Shown here in pieces: positions 14,161-21,109 of a DNA stretch of 22,275 bases. The notes under the pieces were generated by a model that did no database searches, was not told where the DNA came from, and saw nothing but the letters and a program-made list of their open reading frames with translations. Position numbers and translations under genes: made by a program. The DNA comes from DATBFX01 sp036558305. GTDB taxonomy: Bacteria > Chloroflexota > Chloroflexia > Thermomicrobiales > UBA6265. Location: assembly GCA_036558305.1 (NCBI GenBank), contig DATBFX010000246.1, positions 1 through 22,275 of the forward strand, in the 5' to 3' direction. How positions within the stretch are numbered: position 1 is the first letter of the stretch; each line of letters opens with the position of its first letter.

Positions 14161-14952
14161 TCACGACGCCGGCGACGCCGCGACCGCCGCGACCACCAGC
14201 GTGATCGCCAGGTCGCGGTCGACCTCGACGACGAACCCGCCCAGCCGCTCCCCGCTCGCCGTCTCCGCCTCGCCGTCGACGTCGACGCGGACGACCGCGT
14301 GGTTCGTTGGTGCGCCACCGGCGACCGGTCCGCCCTTGTTGAGCGACTCGCCCCCGATCCGGTAGCTGCCCGCCTGGACGGTCAGTTGGAAGGCCGGATT
14401 GTCTGGACGCAGCGTGGAGAAGGCGGCCTCAACCACCCGCTCGTCGCGCCGCAGGAAGAACCGTTCCAGTGCGGCGGGAACGCCGTCGAGGTGCGTCGGG
14501 GTGACGACGATGCGGAGTGGGGGCCGTCCCTCGACCACCGGTTCGATCCGGGCGCGGAGCCGATGGAACCCCGGACCGTCGGATGCCAGGTTCACTTCGA
14601 GCGGCCGGCCGTCGGCATCGCCGAGCCCGACGACGCGGTGCGCGACCGCCAAGGTCGGCCCCTGCACCTTGACCAGGAGCACCGCCTTCTCCCGACCGGC
14701 CGTCGCGCTAGTCGGGAACGCGAAATTCCCCGCCTCGTCGGTCGCCACGCCGCCGAGCAGCCTGGTCATGTCGTCCGAGATCAGGAGCACCCACCCAACC
14801 GGCGCCCGTCCGTCGACGAGGACGCGACCCGTCACCACCTCGCCCCCTCCTTCGCCCCGGGTCGGCGGTCGACCGCCGGGCCAGAGCAGACCGAGCGCCC
14901 CGAGGGCCCGGCGCCTACTCGAGGTCGGCGGCTCGCCGGTCGTCTCGCCCAT
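14161..14952 (-). CDS. Carboxypeptidase-regulatory-like (beta-sandwich) protein
   Basis: ATG 14952 lies 16 bases after the stop of the eCIS-type cargo gene, giving 263 residues; no strong ribosome site, so coupling is likely. An N-terminal SRRRALGALGLLWPGG resembles a short twin-arginine signal, but its hydrophobic part is brief. Residues about 38-100 (VVTGRVLVDGRAPVGWVLLI, then GVATDEAGNFAFP) look like a CarboxypepD_reg beta-sandwich. The rest is beta-rich with LRIVVTPTHLDG and GGFVVEVDRDLAITLVV. No catalytic motif is visible. Being co-transcribed with the cargo protein, it may be a partner, adaptor, anchor or immunity protein; this is inference. Confidence 0.7.
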   Translation of the reverse strand: MGETTGEPPTSSRRRALGALGLLWPGGRPPTRGEGGGEVVTGRVLVDGRAPVGWVLLISDDMTRLLGGVATDEAGNFAFPTSATAGREKAVLLVKVQGPTLAVAHRVVGLGDADGRPLEVNLASDGPGFHRLRARIEPVVEGRPPLRIVVTPTHLDGVPAALERFFLRRDERVVEAAFSTLRPDNPAFQLTVQAGSYRIGGESLNKGGPVAGGAPTNHAVVRVDVDGEAETASGERLGGFVVEVDRDLAITLVVAAVAASPAS

Positions 14953-14968
14953 CGCCCGCGCCGCGTCA

Positions 14969-16426
14969 CTATTGGATGTAGTCGAAGGACGGGAACTGCT
15001 TGATCAGCCGCCCCCGGTAGGGCGAGGGCATCCCGTCCACCTTCCCGCCGCCGCCGGCCGTCGTCTTGCGGGTGACCGCCGTCTTGGTGGTGTAGGTCCA
15101 CTGGACGACGACCGAGGTGTGGTAGATCGTTTTGTAGTCCCGGACCAGAAACTCGTCGAAGTGGTCGCGCTCGACGACTTTCGTCGCTCCGGCGTCGAAC
15201 TGCGCGGCGACGATGCTGTCGAAGGCCTCGGGACGGTCGTACATCGTCGTCGCGCTCGGGGTGCGGATGCTGACGCCGCCCGACTCGTAGAAGGGACTGG
15301 TCGTCGTCGCCGTGTCGACCGTGACCTGCGGGGCGGAGGGATCGGTCGTCAGGTCCATCGTGCCGTTGGTGGTGCCGAGACCGGTGGCCGTGACGGCGAG
15401 ATCGCTGCCGTCGGGTTGGGTGGCGATGATCTCCGACCAGAGGAACTGGATCCACCCGGAGTCGGCCGCCAGCCCGCCCGAGTAGCCGACGGAGAAGGTG
15501 TCCGGCATCGGCGTGCCGCCGACCGTCATGTTGGCGCCGGTGTGCACCGAGACGTCGCCGCCGGGAACCTTGCCGGCGTGGTCCTCCGTCCCGGCGGCGG
15601 TGACGGTCGTCGTCGCCTTTGGGGAGGCCGAGGGCGGGGCGTTGAGCAGGTAGAGCGCGTAGGCGAGCTCGTCGCTGCTCATCTCATCCCGGATGTCGGC
15701 CTCGAGCTCGGTCCCGTACTCGGTCTTGTAGGTCGTTTTCAGCGTCGAGAGTTTCGTCGCGTCGCGGTTGAACGGGACGAGGACGGCGTAGATGCCCTCT
15801 TCGTCGGTGCCCCAGCCTTCCATCGCCGCGTGGAGTTTCTTGGCCGCCGTCTTGAACTCGGCGTCGGTGGCCGGGGCGGCGCCCACGCTCGCCCCCTTGC
15901 CCGAGCCGGCGCCGACCAGCTCGAGGGCGAAGTCGAGCTCGCTGCCGCTCATCTCGCCTCGGATGTCGTCCTCGAGGTCCGTCTTGTAGGCGTCCTTGTA
16001 CGCCTTCTTCAGGGCCGCGATCGCGGTGGCGTCTTTCTGGAGTTTCTGGAGGGAGGCGTAGATCGCCTCTTCGTCGGTCCCCCACCCCGCCATCGCCTCG
16101 TGCAACTGCTGGGCGAGCGCGGAGTAGTCGTCGGCCGCCAGGGTGGGTGCCCGCCGGATCGTCACCGCCGCCGGCGCGAGTAGCCGCCGGACGACGGCGT
16201 TGCCGGCGGTCCGCTGGAGGCGGAGGAGGGCGGCGTGGCGCCGGATCGCGTCTGCCCGCCCATGGGCGCGTCCCTCGTGGTCGCGGGCGCCGGCGAACAG
16301 TTGCGCCGTCGCCATCGCGACGGCATCCGCGCCCGGCGCCGGTACCGCCCTCGCCTCCCCGGCGGCCGCGCGGTTTGCCGACTCCCGAATCGCCGGCACC
16401 GGCACCACCTTGGCTGTGTCGCTCAT
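14969..16426 (-). CDS. eCIS-type cargo protein with two annexin-like repeats
   Basis: ATG 16426 has GGAG seven bases upstream and gives 485 residues. Residues 66-83 (ALLRLQRTAGNAVVRRLL) carry the LQRxAGNAAV-type motif found in proteins linked to extracellular contractile injection systems (eCIS). Two annexin-like repeats follow: about 103-171 (LHEAMAGWGTDEEAIYASL) and 193-261 (LHAAMEGWGTDEEGIYAVL), each with G-W-G-T-D-E and acidic residues about 38 positions later (LEDDI, LEADI), as in calcium sites. The C-terminal half (about 285-485) is beta-rich with FSVGYSGGLAADSGWIQFLW, a domain I associate with eCIS-linked proteins. There is no signal peptide, as expected for cargo loaded inside the cell. 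Membrane or calcium binding and a toxic or structural role are inferences. First gene of a two-gene operon. Confidence 0.75.
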   Translation of the reverse strand: MSDTAKVVPVPAIRESANRAAAGEARAVPAPGADAVAMATAQLFAGARDHEGRAHGRADAIRRHAALLRLQRTAGNAVVRRLLAPAAVTIRRAPTLAADDYSALAQQLHEAMAGWGTDEEAIYASLQKLQKDATAIAALKKAYKDAYKTDLEDDIRGEMSGSELDFALELVGAGSGKGASVGAAPATDAEFKTAAKKLHAAMEGWGTDEEGIYAVLVPFNRDATKLSTLKTTYKTEYGTELEADIRDEMSSDELAYALYLLNAPPSASPKATTTVTAAGTEDHAGKVPGGDVSVHTGANMTVGGTPMPDTFSVGYSGGLAADSGWIQFLWSEIIATQPDGSDLAVTATGLGTTNGTMDLTTDPSAPQVTVDTATTTSPFYESGGVSIRTPSATTMYDRPEAFDSIVAAQFDAGATKVVERDHFDEFLVRDYKTIYHTSVVVQWTYTTKTAVTRKTTAGGGGKVDGMPSPYRGRLIKQFPSFDYIQ

Positions 16427-16499
16427 GGCCTCACTCCGTGGCGACCGCCGTCCAGGCGAAGAACCGGACGAGTCGGCCGGAACCAGAGTCGTTGTGCAT

Positions 16500-16527
16500 A
16501 GGCTACTCCGATGGCGCGTCCTGTCAA
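16500..16527 (-). promoter_or_regulatory. Promoter for the eCIS-type cargo operon
   Basis: Reading leftward, TTGACA (16527-16522) is followed at 16 bases by TAGCCT (16505-16500). It lies about 75 bases upstream of ATG 16426 with no gene between. The -35 is perfect, the -10 keeps TA---T. Confidence 0.5.
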
Positions 16528-16548
16528 GCGACCCACTCGCCACCGCGC

Positions 16549-16575
16549 TGTCGATTTCGGGCCGCCCCGAACGAC
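16549..16575 (+). promoter_or_regulatory. ECF42-like promoter motif, copy 2, upstream of the MATE gene
   Basis: TGTCGA (16549-16554), 17 bases, CGAC (16572-16575), identical in layout to 14078-14104. A transcript from here would start about 55 bases before ATG 16636. It lies back to back with the cargo-operon promoter. Confidence 0.5.
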
Positions 16576-16635
16576 TATCTCACGTCACAGTCGTCGAACG
16601 GTTTTGCGGCTGTGAAAGCGAACGAGGAGCAGCCG

Positions 16636-18210
16636 ATGTACCTGGACGCGACCATCGACGACGTTCTCAAACCCGCCGGTGCCAAGACCCCGATCGTCAT
16701 CCTTCCCGACCGACCGGCCCATGCGGACGGCGGCGCGTCCCGGCGGCACCATCGGCTCGAAGTGCTGGCACGGGCAAAACCGGTCACGGCCGAGCACGAG
16801 CGGCAGAGCGTCGATGCCGTCGCCACTGCCCCCGTCGGGGCCAAGCAGGAGGCGATGACCCAGCGGCGGGTGCTGACCCTGGCCACGCCGATCATCGGCG
16901 AGAACCTGTTGCAGACCGCGGTCGGCGCCGTCGATACCTTTATGGTGGCGCGCCTCGGGGCGGCGGCGGTGGCGGGCGTCGGCACCGGCTCCGCCCTGGT
17001 TTTCTTCCTCATCTCGATCCTCTCGGCGATCGACATCGGGGCGACGATCCTGGTCTCCCAGGCGATCGGTGGTGGCGACAAGAACCGCGCCAACCTCCTG
17101 GCCCGGCAGGCCGTCGGCTGGGGGCTCATCCTCGCGATCCCCCTCTCGCTCGGCATGTTCGTCGCCGCCCCGGCGGTCATCGGGCTGTACGGCGCCGAGT
17201 CGGACGTCGCCGCCGCGGCCACGACCTACCTGCGGGTGACCGCCGCCGGCAGCGCGGCCCTCATGCTCTCCTTCGTCTGCGGAGCGGTCCTGCGGGGGGC
17301 CGGCGACAGCCGGACGCCGCTGGCGGCGGGTGCCATGGCGAACGTCACCAACATCGTCGTCGCCTACGCCCTCATCTTCGGCCACTTCGGATTGCCGGAA
17401 CTCGGCGTCGCCGGCAGTGCGGCCGGCGCCGTGTCCGGGCGCGCGGTCGGGGCGACCTTCATGCTGATGGCGATGGCCCGCGGGCGCAAGGCGATTTCGA
17501 TCCGCGGTTCGGTGGGGTGGCGTCCTCACGTCGGGACGGCTCGGCAACTGCTGAAACTCGGCGTTCCCGCTGCCGTCGAGCAAGTCCTCTCCGTCGGCGC
17601 CTTCACCGCCCTGATGGGTGTCGTGGCCCTGATCGGCACCGCCGCCCTCGCCGCGGAGCAGATCACCTTCACCGCCCTCTCGCTCGCGTTCCTGCCGGCC
17701 CTCGGGTTCTCGATGGCAGCCACCGCCCTCGTCGGTCAGAGCATCGGCGCCCGCCTGCCCGCGGACGGGAAGGCGGCGGCACGGATCGCGATGCGGTTCG
17801 CGGTCCTCTGGATGGGGACCGGCGGCGCCGTCGCCTTCCTCTTCGGCGAGCGGATCGTGAGCATCTTCACCGACGATCCGGCGGTGGTCGCGGACGGCGT
17901 CGTCGCCTTGCGGGCGCTGAGCATCGCCCTCCCCTTCTGGGCGATCTGGTTCGTCGCCGGTGGCGGTCTGCGCGGCAGCGGCGATACGCGGACACCCTTG
18001 ATCATCGGTCCCGCCACCATGTGGCTGTCGGTGCTGATCGCCTGGGTCGCCGTCCGCTGGTTCGGTGGCGGCTTGGGTACCGTCTGGTTCTCGTTCGTCC
18101 TGACCACCTCCCCCGCCTCCCTCCTGATGTGGCGCGCCTTCCGCCGCCGCATCGGCGACTACGGGCAGGGACGGCGCGAGTGGCCCGTCGTCGCGGCAGC
18201 CGCCCATTGA
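16636..18210 (+). CDS. MATE-family efflux transporter with N-terminal extension
   Basis: ATG 16636 has GAGGAG seven bases upstream and a promoter-like motif just before it, giving 524 residues. MATE proteins normally begin near residue 74 here (MTQRRVLTLATPIIGENLL); the first 73 residues (MYLDATIDDVLKPAGAKTPI and on) are hydrophilic and not part of the fold. An internal ATG 16855 has AGGAGG only two bases upstream, a poor spacing. The core shows twelve expected helices with landmarks GAVDTFMVARLGAAAVAGVG, GAVLRGAGDSRTPLAAGA and, in the second half, VGQSIGARLPADG and GGLRGSGDTRTPL. It should export drugs or metabolites using a cation gradient. It appears monocistronic. Confidence 0.88.
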   Translation: MYLDATIDDVLKPAGAKTPIVILPDRPAHADGGASRRHHRLEVLARAKPVTAEHERQSVDAVATAPVGAKQEAMTQRRVLTLATPIIGENLLQTAVGAVDTFMVARLGAAAVAGVGTGSALVFFLISILSAIDIGATILVSQAIGGGDKNRANLLARQAVGWGLILAIPLSLGMFVAAPAVIGLYGAESDVAAAATTYLRVTAAGSAALMLSFVCGAVLRGAGDSRTPLAAGAMANVTNIVVAYALIFGHFGLPELGVAGSAAGAVSGRAVGATFMLMAMARGRKAISIRGSVGWRPHVGTARQLLKLGVPAAVEQVLSVGAFTALMGVVALIGTAALAAEQITFTALSLAFLPALGFSMAATALVGQSIGARLPADGKAAARIAMRFAVLWMGTGGAVAFLFGERIVSIFTDDPAVVADGVVALRALSIALPFWAIWFVAGGGLRGSGDTRTPLIIGPATMWLSVLIAWVAVRWFGGGLGTVWFSFVLTTSPASLLMWRAFRRRIGDYGQGRREWPVVAAAAH

Positions 18211-18322
18211 TCCGCTACGTCATCATTCCGCAGTCGTCGCGGGCGACCTGGCGCTCAGGTGGCCGGCGACGATCGCGCACGTTTGCGTCGAGTTCCCCGC
18301 ACCCGTCGAGGAGGCACCGGCG

Positions 18323-18997
18323 ATGGATCAGGGCAACGTGATCCTGCTCAACGGCACGTCGAGCGCGGGGAAGACGAGCATCGCCTGGGCACTGCAGGAG
18401 ATCATGGCGACCCCCATCCTGCACACGGGATTCGATGCGCCGTTGGCGCGCTTCCATCCGAAGTTCGTCACGATCTGCGACGAGCTCAATCCCGCGACCT
18501 CGGACTACGTCGTCATCGTCTACGAGGGTGCCGCGACGCGGGTGGAGGCCGAATACCAGGGAGAACCGACGGTCTACGGCACCGGCGTCCTGAAGGAGGT
18601 CCGGATCGGTCCGGCCGCGCTCAAGCTGTATGCGGGGCGATACCGGGCCATCGCCGCCCTGGCCGCCTCCGGGCTCGACGTCGTGGTCGACGACGTCATC
18701 TTCGATCCTGGGGTGCTCGCTCTGGCGGTCGAAGCCCTGACCGACTCAAGCGTGCTGTTTGTCGGTGTGCGGCTGCCGCTCGATGTTGCCGTGCAGCGGG
18801 AACGGGATCGCGGCGATCGCGGTCCGGGCGGCGCCGCCGCCTTCTACGACCTGGTTCACGCGCACGGTCTCTACGATCTGGAGGTCGATACGTCGATCGC
18901 CAGCCCGATGGAGTGCGCGCGGAGGATCAAGGAGGCGTTGGAAACCGGCCATCCGCGTCGGGCGATTCGCCAACTCGCGGCGACGTTGGTTCCGTAA
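18323..18997 (+). CDS. Chloramphenicol phosphotransferase-like P-loop kinase
   Basis: ATG 18323 has GAGGAGG eight bases upstream, giving 224 residues. The start IILLNGTSSAGKTSIA-type P-loop (residues 7-20, GTSSAGKTS) and VVVDDVIFD (about residues 126-134) match the CPT family, which phosphorylates the 3'-hydroxyl of chloramphenicol in Streptomyces producers; members elsewhere act on unknown substrates. Later GVRLPLDVAVQRERDRGDR resembles the lid region with arginines that contact phosphate, followed by LVHAHGLYDLEVDTS, a conserved family feature. Resistance cannot be concluded from sequence alone. It follows the MATE gene by 112 bases and may share its transcription. Confidence 0.82.
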   Translation: MDQGNVILLNGTSSAGKTSIAWALQEIMATPILHTGFDAPLARFHPKFVTICDELNPATSDYVVIVYEGAATRVEAEYQGEPTVYGTGVLKEVRIGPAALKLYAGRYRAIAALAASGLDVVVDDVIFDPGVLALAVEALTDSSVLFVGVRLPLDVAVQRERDRGDRGPGGAAAFYDLVHAHGLYDLEVDTSIASPMECARRIKEALETGHPRRAIRQLAATLVP

Positions 18998-19109
18998 CCG
19001 GGCTCCGGATCACCGTAGCGATGAGGCCGTCTGCGGCTCGCCGCAGGAGATACGGAGGAGAAGGCCTCGTGGTTCCGCACCGCGTTGCCCGTCCCCGGTG
19101 CAATTCGCT

Positions 19110-20354
19110 CTATCGGGACGTTTCGCTCGATCCTCGCTGCGCCGCCGCTGCCGCCTTGGCCCTCTCCCAGCGCGCCGTCACGTCCGCAACGATGGTCGAC
19201 GCGTCGTCGGTTTCCGCGGCGAGGTGATCCTGCACCTCCAACCGGCTGCCGGCCGTGGTTTGCGCATCGAGGACGGTGGTGGCAACGCGGATCGGCGCCC
19301 CGACCAGCAGCGCCAGGTTGAGGGCATCGCTCGGTCGCGCGTCCACGGCGGTCGTTCCTGCCAATCCTTCAACCACCGCCGTCGCGTAAAACGTCTCGTC
19401 GACGAGGCGGTCGATCCGGACCTCGCGCAACCGCCCGCCGGCGGCGTCGAGCATCCCGGCGGCGAAGGCGTAGGTCATGGGCCGCGGCACCGGCACCTGC
19501 TCCAGGTGCAGCGCGATCGCGGTCGCTTCGGGTTCCCCGATCCAGATACGCACGAGTCGCCCGCCGCCAACCTCCTCCAGGACGAGATGGTGCCGGGGTT
19601 CCTGCCCGTCCACCCGTCGCCGGACGTCGGTGACGGTCATCTCCACGAACTCTGCGGGGCCGGACGCCGCCTCCGCCACGTCCTCGCGGCCGACGTCCCC
19701 CTGCGCGATCTGCTGCGCGACCGCGAGCCCGGCCATTGCCCCCGTCGCCTTGCTCAGCGTTCGCCGCGTCAGCTTCTCGTCCATGGCTTCCTCCCTCGGT
19801 TCGCCGAGTTGCCGCCTCAGCGCGGCCCGCGCCTTGTGCAAGCGGGTCTTGACCGCGCCGACCTCGATGCCGAGCGCGACCGCCGTCTCCGCCTGGGTCA
19901 ACCCCGCCAGGTAATGGAGGGTCACCGCGGTCCGCTGTCCCGCCGGGAGCGTTGCTACGGCCTCGCGGACCCGGCGGGCCACTTCCGCCGCCTCCGCCGC
20001 ATCCTCCGGACCCGGCGCGAGCTCGAGCGGTTCGGGGAGGAGGCGTCCTCCGACCAACGCCTCCCACGACCACGCCTCCCGCCGTGTCCGCCGTAGCCAG
20101 CGATGGCAGACGTTGAGCCCGATCCCCGCCAGCCAGGGGCCGAACCGCTCGGGGCGGCGAAGGCGGTCGAGTCCGAGCAGCGCCTGGAGCGTGGCCTCCT
20201 GGGCGGCGTCCTCCGCGAGGTCACGGTTGCGGGTTGTCCGCAGGCAGAGCGTCAGGAGCAACGGCCGATGGCGCATCACCAGCGCGGCAAACGCGTCCTT
20301 GCTGCCGCGTTTCGCGGCGTGCACCAACGTGGCGTCGCTTTCGCTCCGATCCAT
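19110..20354 (-). CDS. ECF sigma factor fused to a bifunctional nuclease (DUF151) domain
   Basis: ATG 20354 (MDRSESDATLVHAAKRG) gives 414 residues; an in-frame TTG 20390 has no ribosome site. Residues about 8-90 are sigma region 2 (AFAALVMRHRPLLLTLCLRT, DLAEDAAQEATLQALLGLDR); 125-183 are region 4 (TLPAGQRTAVTLHYLAGLTQ, GIEVGAVKTRLHKARAALR). After a linker comes a complete DUF151/BFN domain (about 235-365): HLVLEEVGGGRLVRIWIGEP, VPRPMTYAF, ETFYATAVVEG and VDARPSDALNLALLVGAPI. The family is usually a separate protein with RNase/DNase activity in some members. ATG 19784 (residue 191) follows GGAGGAAG and begins MDEKLTRRTLSKATGAMAGL, a Tat-like sequence, so a second product from an internal start is possible. 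No anti-sigma gene is adjacent. Confidence 0.88.
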   Translation of the reverse strand: MDRSESDATLVHAAKRGSKDAFAALVMRHRPLLLTLCLRTTRNRDLAEDAAQEATLQALLGLDRLRRPERFGPWLAGIGLNVCHRWLRRTRREAWSWEALVGGRLLPEPLELAPGPEDAAEAAEVARRVREAVATLPAGQRTAVTLHYLAGLTQAETAVALGIEVGAVKTRLHKARAALRRQLGEPREEAMDEKLTRRTLSKATGAMAGLAVAQQIAQGDVGREDVAEAASGPAEFVEMTVTDVRRRVDGQEPRHHLVLEEVGGGRLVRIWIGEPEATAIALHLEQVPVPRPMTYAFAAGMLDAAGGRLREVRIDRLVDETFYATAVVEGLAGTTAVDARPSDALNLALLVGAPIRVATTVLDAQTTAGSRLEVQDHLAAETDDASTIVADVTARWERAKAAAAAQRGSSETSR

Positions 20355-20390
20355 TGCCGTCCCGCGGGTTCGTGCGCTCGACTCATCCAA

Positions 20391-20420
20391 TAGTCGCGCG
20401 CGAGGCGTCCCAGGTTACCC
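20391..20420 (-). promoter_or_regulatory. ECF-type promoter candidate before the sigma-BFN gene
   Basis: Reading leftward: GGGTAACC (20420-20413), 16 bases, then CGACTA (20396-20391). The AACC-type -35 and CGWC-type -10 at 16 bases resemble ECF promoters, so autoregulation is possible. The transcript would start about 30 bases before ATG 20354. Confidence 0.35.
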
Positions 20421-20777
20421 GGAAGGAAGAAGGTCGGGCGTACACTCGTCGCCTGACGATGTCGCGCAAGAATGATGCGGCAATCGATTGCCGACCCGGC
20501 CGAACGCCGGGCAGGCCGGGCCACCGGGTGGATGCCCGTGAGGACGATTCAAGAAGGAATCGGAAGAGGAGGTTTGGGGTTCGGCCGATCGCGCCCGGGC
20601 ACGCCGGCGAGGATGCCGACGTCTATGCACGGCCCGTGCCAACCGCGGCGCGGCCGGCATGGGCGATTCGGGCTGCCCCAGGGATACCGTTAGTATAGCA
20701 CCATTGATATGGATGCGCAAACCGCCCCGCGAAGGCCGGACCCCTCGTTAGGAGCGGGCGGCCCGCGATCGGCGGAC
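20421..20777. other. Gene-free stretch upstream of the sigma-BFN gene
   Basis: About 360 bases hold open frames in several phases, but none has both a sensible start and a recognisable protein. The contents are a strong minus-strand promoter at 20692-20720, small hairpins (CGATTC-AAGAAG-GAATCG at 20545-20562, CCAT-TGAT-ATGG at 20702-20713) and GC-rich complementary blocks around 20495-20540. A structured leader or non-coding RNA on the minus strand is possible. Confidence 0.4.
20692..20720 (-). promoter_or_regulatory. Extended -10 promoter, minus strand
   Basis: Reading leftward, TTGCGC (20720-20715), 17 bases, TATACT (20697-20692), with TGC directly before TATACT, an extended -10. This is the best sigma-70-type -10 in the region and lies in an AT-rich island. 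It points toward the sigma-BFN gene, with a leader of about 330 bases. Confidence 0.45.
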
Positions 20778-21002
20778 TCAGGGTTCTCGCCCGGGCCAAA
20801 TCGGTTGGCGGCGCGGACGGCGACCGGGGCGCCAACCCTTGAGGGCCGTGCCCGAGATGACGAAGCGCCCGCCCACCCGTTCCGCCCGCAGGTGCCCCGA
20901 ATGCACCGCGTACAGCGCACTCTGGTAGCTCACCCCTTTGAGGGCGGCCGCCTCACTGAGGGTATAGGACCCCTGGGGATTGATCTTCTGGAAGTCAGGC
21001 AA
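20778..21002 (-). CDS. Small HTH (excisionase/MerR-like) DNA-binding protein
   Basis: The frame is open from TTG 21050, but TTG 21002 (MPDFQKINPQGSYTLSEAAA) has GGGAGGG about nine bases upstream, and a -10-like TACGAT lies near 21045, between the two starts. The 74-residue product has a helix-turn-helix of the HTH_17/excisionase type: SYTLSEAAALKGVSYQSALY, AVHSGHLRAERVGGRFVI, then ALKGW and a basic tail. The family binds DNA as a regulator or recombination directionality factor. No integrase is visible nearby. It is divergent from the amidohydrolase gene and may regulate it. Confidence 0.72.
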   Translation of the reverse strand: MPDFQKINPQGSYTLSEAAALKGVSYQSALYAVHSGHLRAERVGGRFVISGTALKGWRPGRRPRRQPIWPGREP

Positions 21003-21109
21003 CGTCCGCGTCCCTCCCGCGTCGACCCCACCGACGCGGTATCGTAACAAATGCGGTGGGCACCACGCCGACCGCGTCGTCCTCGCGCCGGAACGGGGAG
21101 AGTTTCAAC

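Noticed and set aside
16143..18341. A 732-codon plus-strand frame over the MATE region
   Set aside because: Low-complexity Arg/Gly-rich shadow of the MATE reading frame.
20665..20690. A third copy of the ECF42-like element (CGATTCGGGCTGCCCC)
   Set aside because: It shares the GC core but lacks TGTCGA and the CGAC box, so it does not qualify as the same promoter.
20472..20693. A small plus-strand frame in the gap before the sigma-BFN gene, and a minus-strand frame over the same bases
   Set aside because: Composition is Arg/Gly/Pro-rich, starts lack ribosome sites, and no homology is recognisable.
20778..21002. Excisionase of an integrated element
   Set aside because: The HTH fits the family, but there is no integrase, attachment repeat or tRNA target near it; kept as a generic HTH protein.
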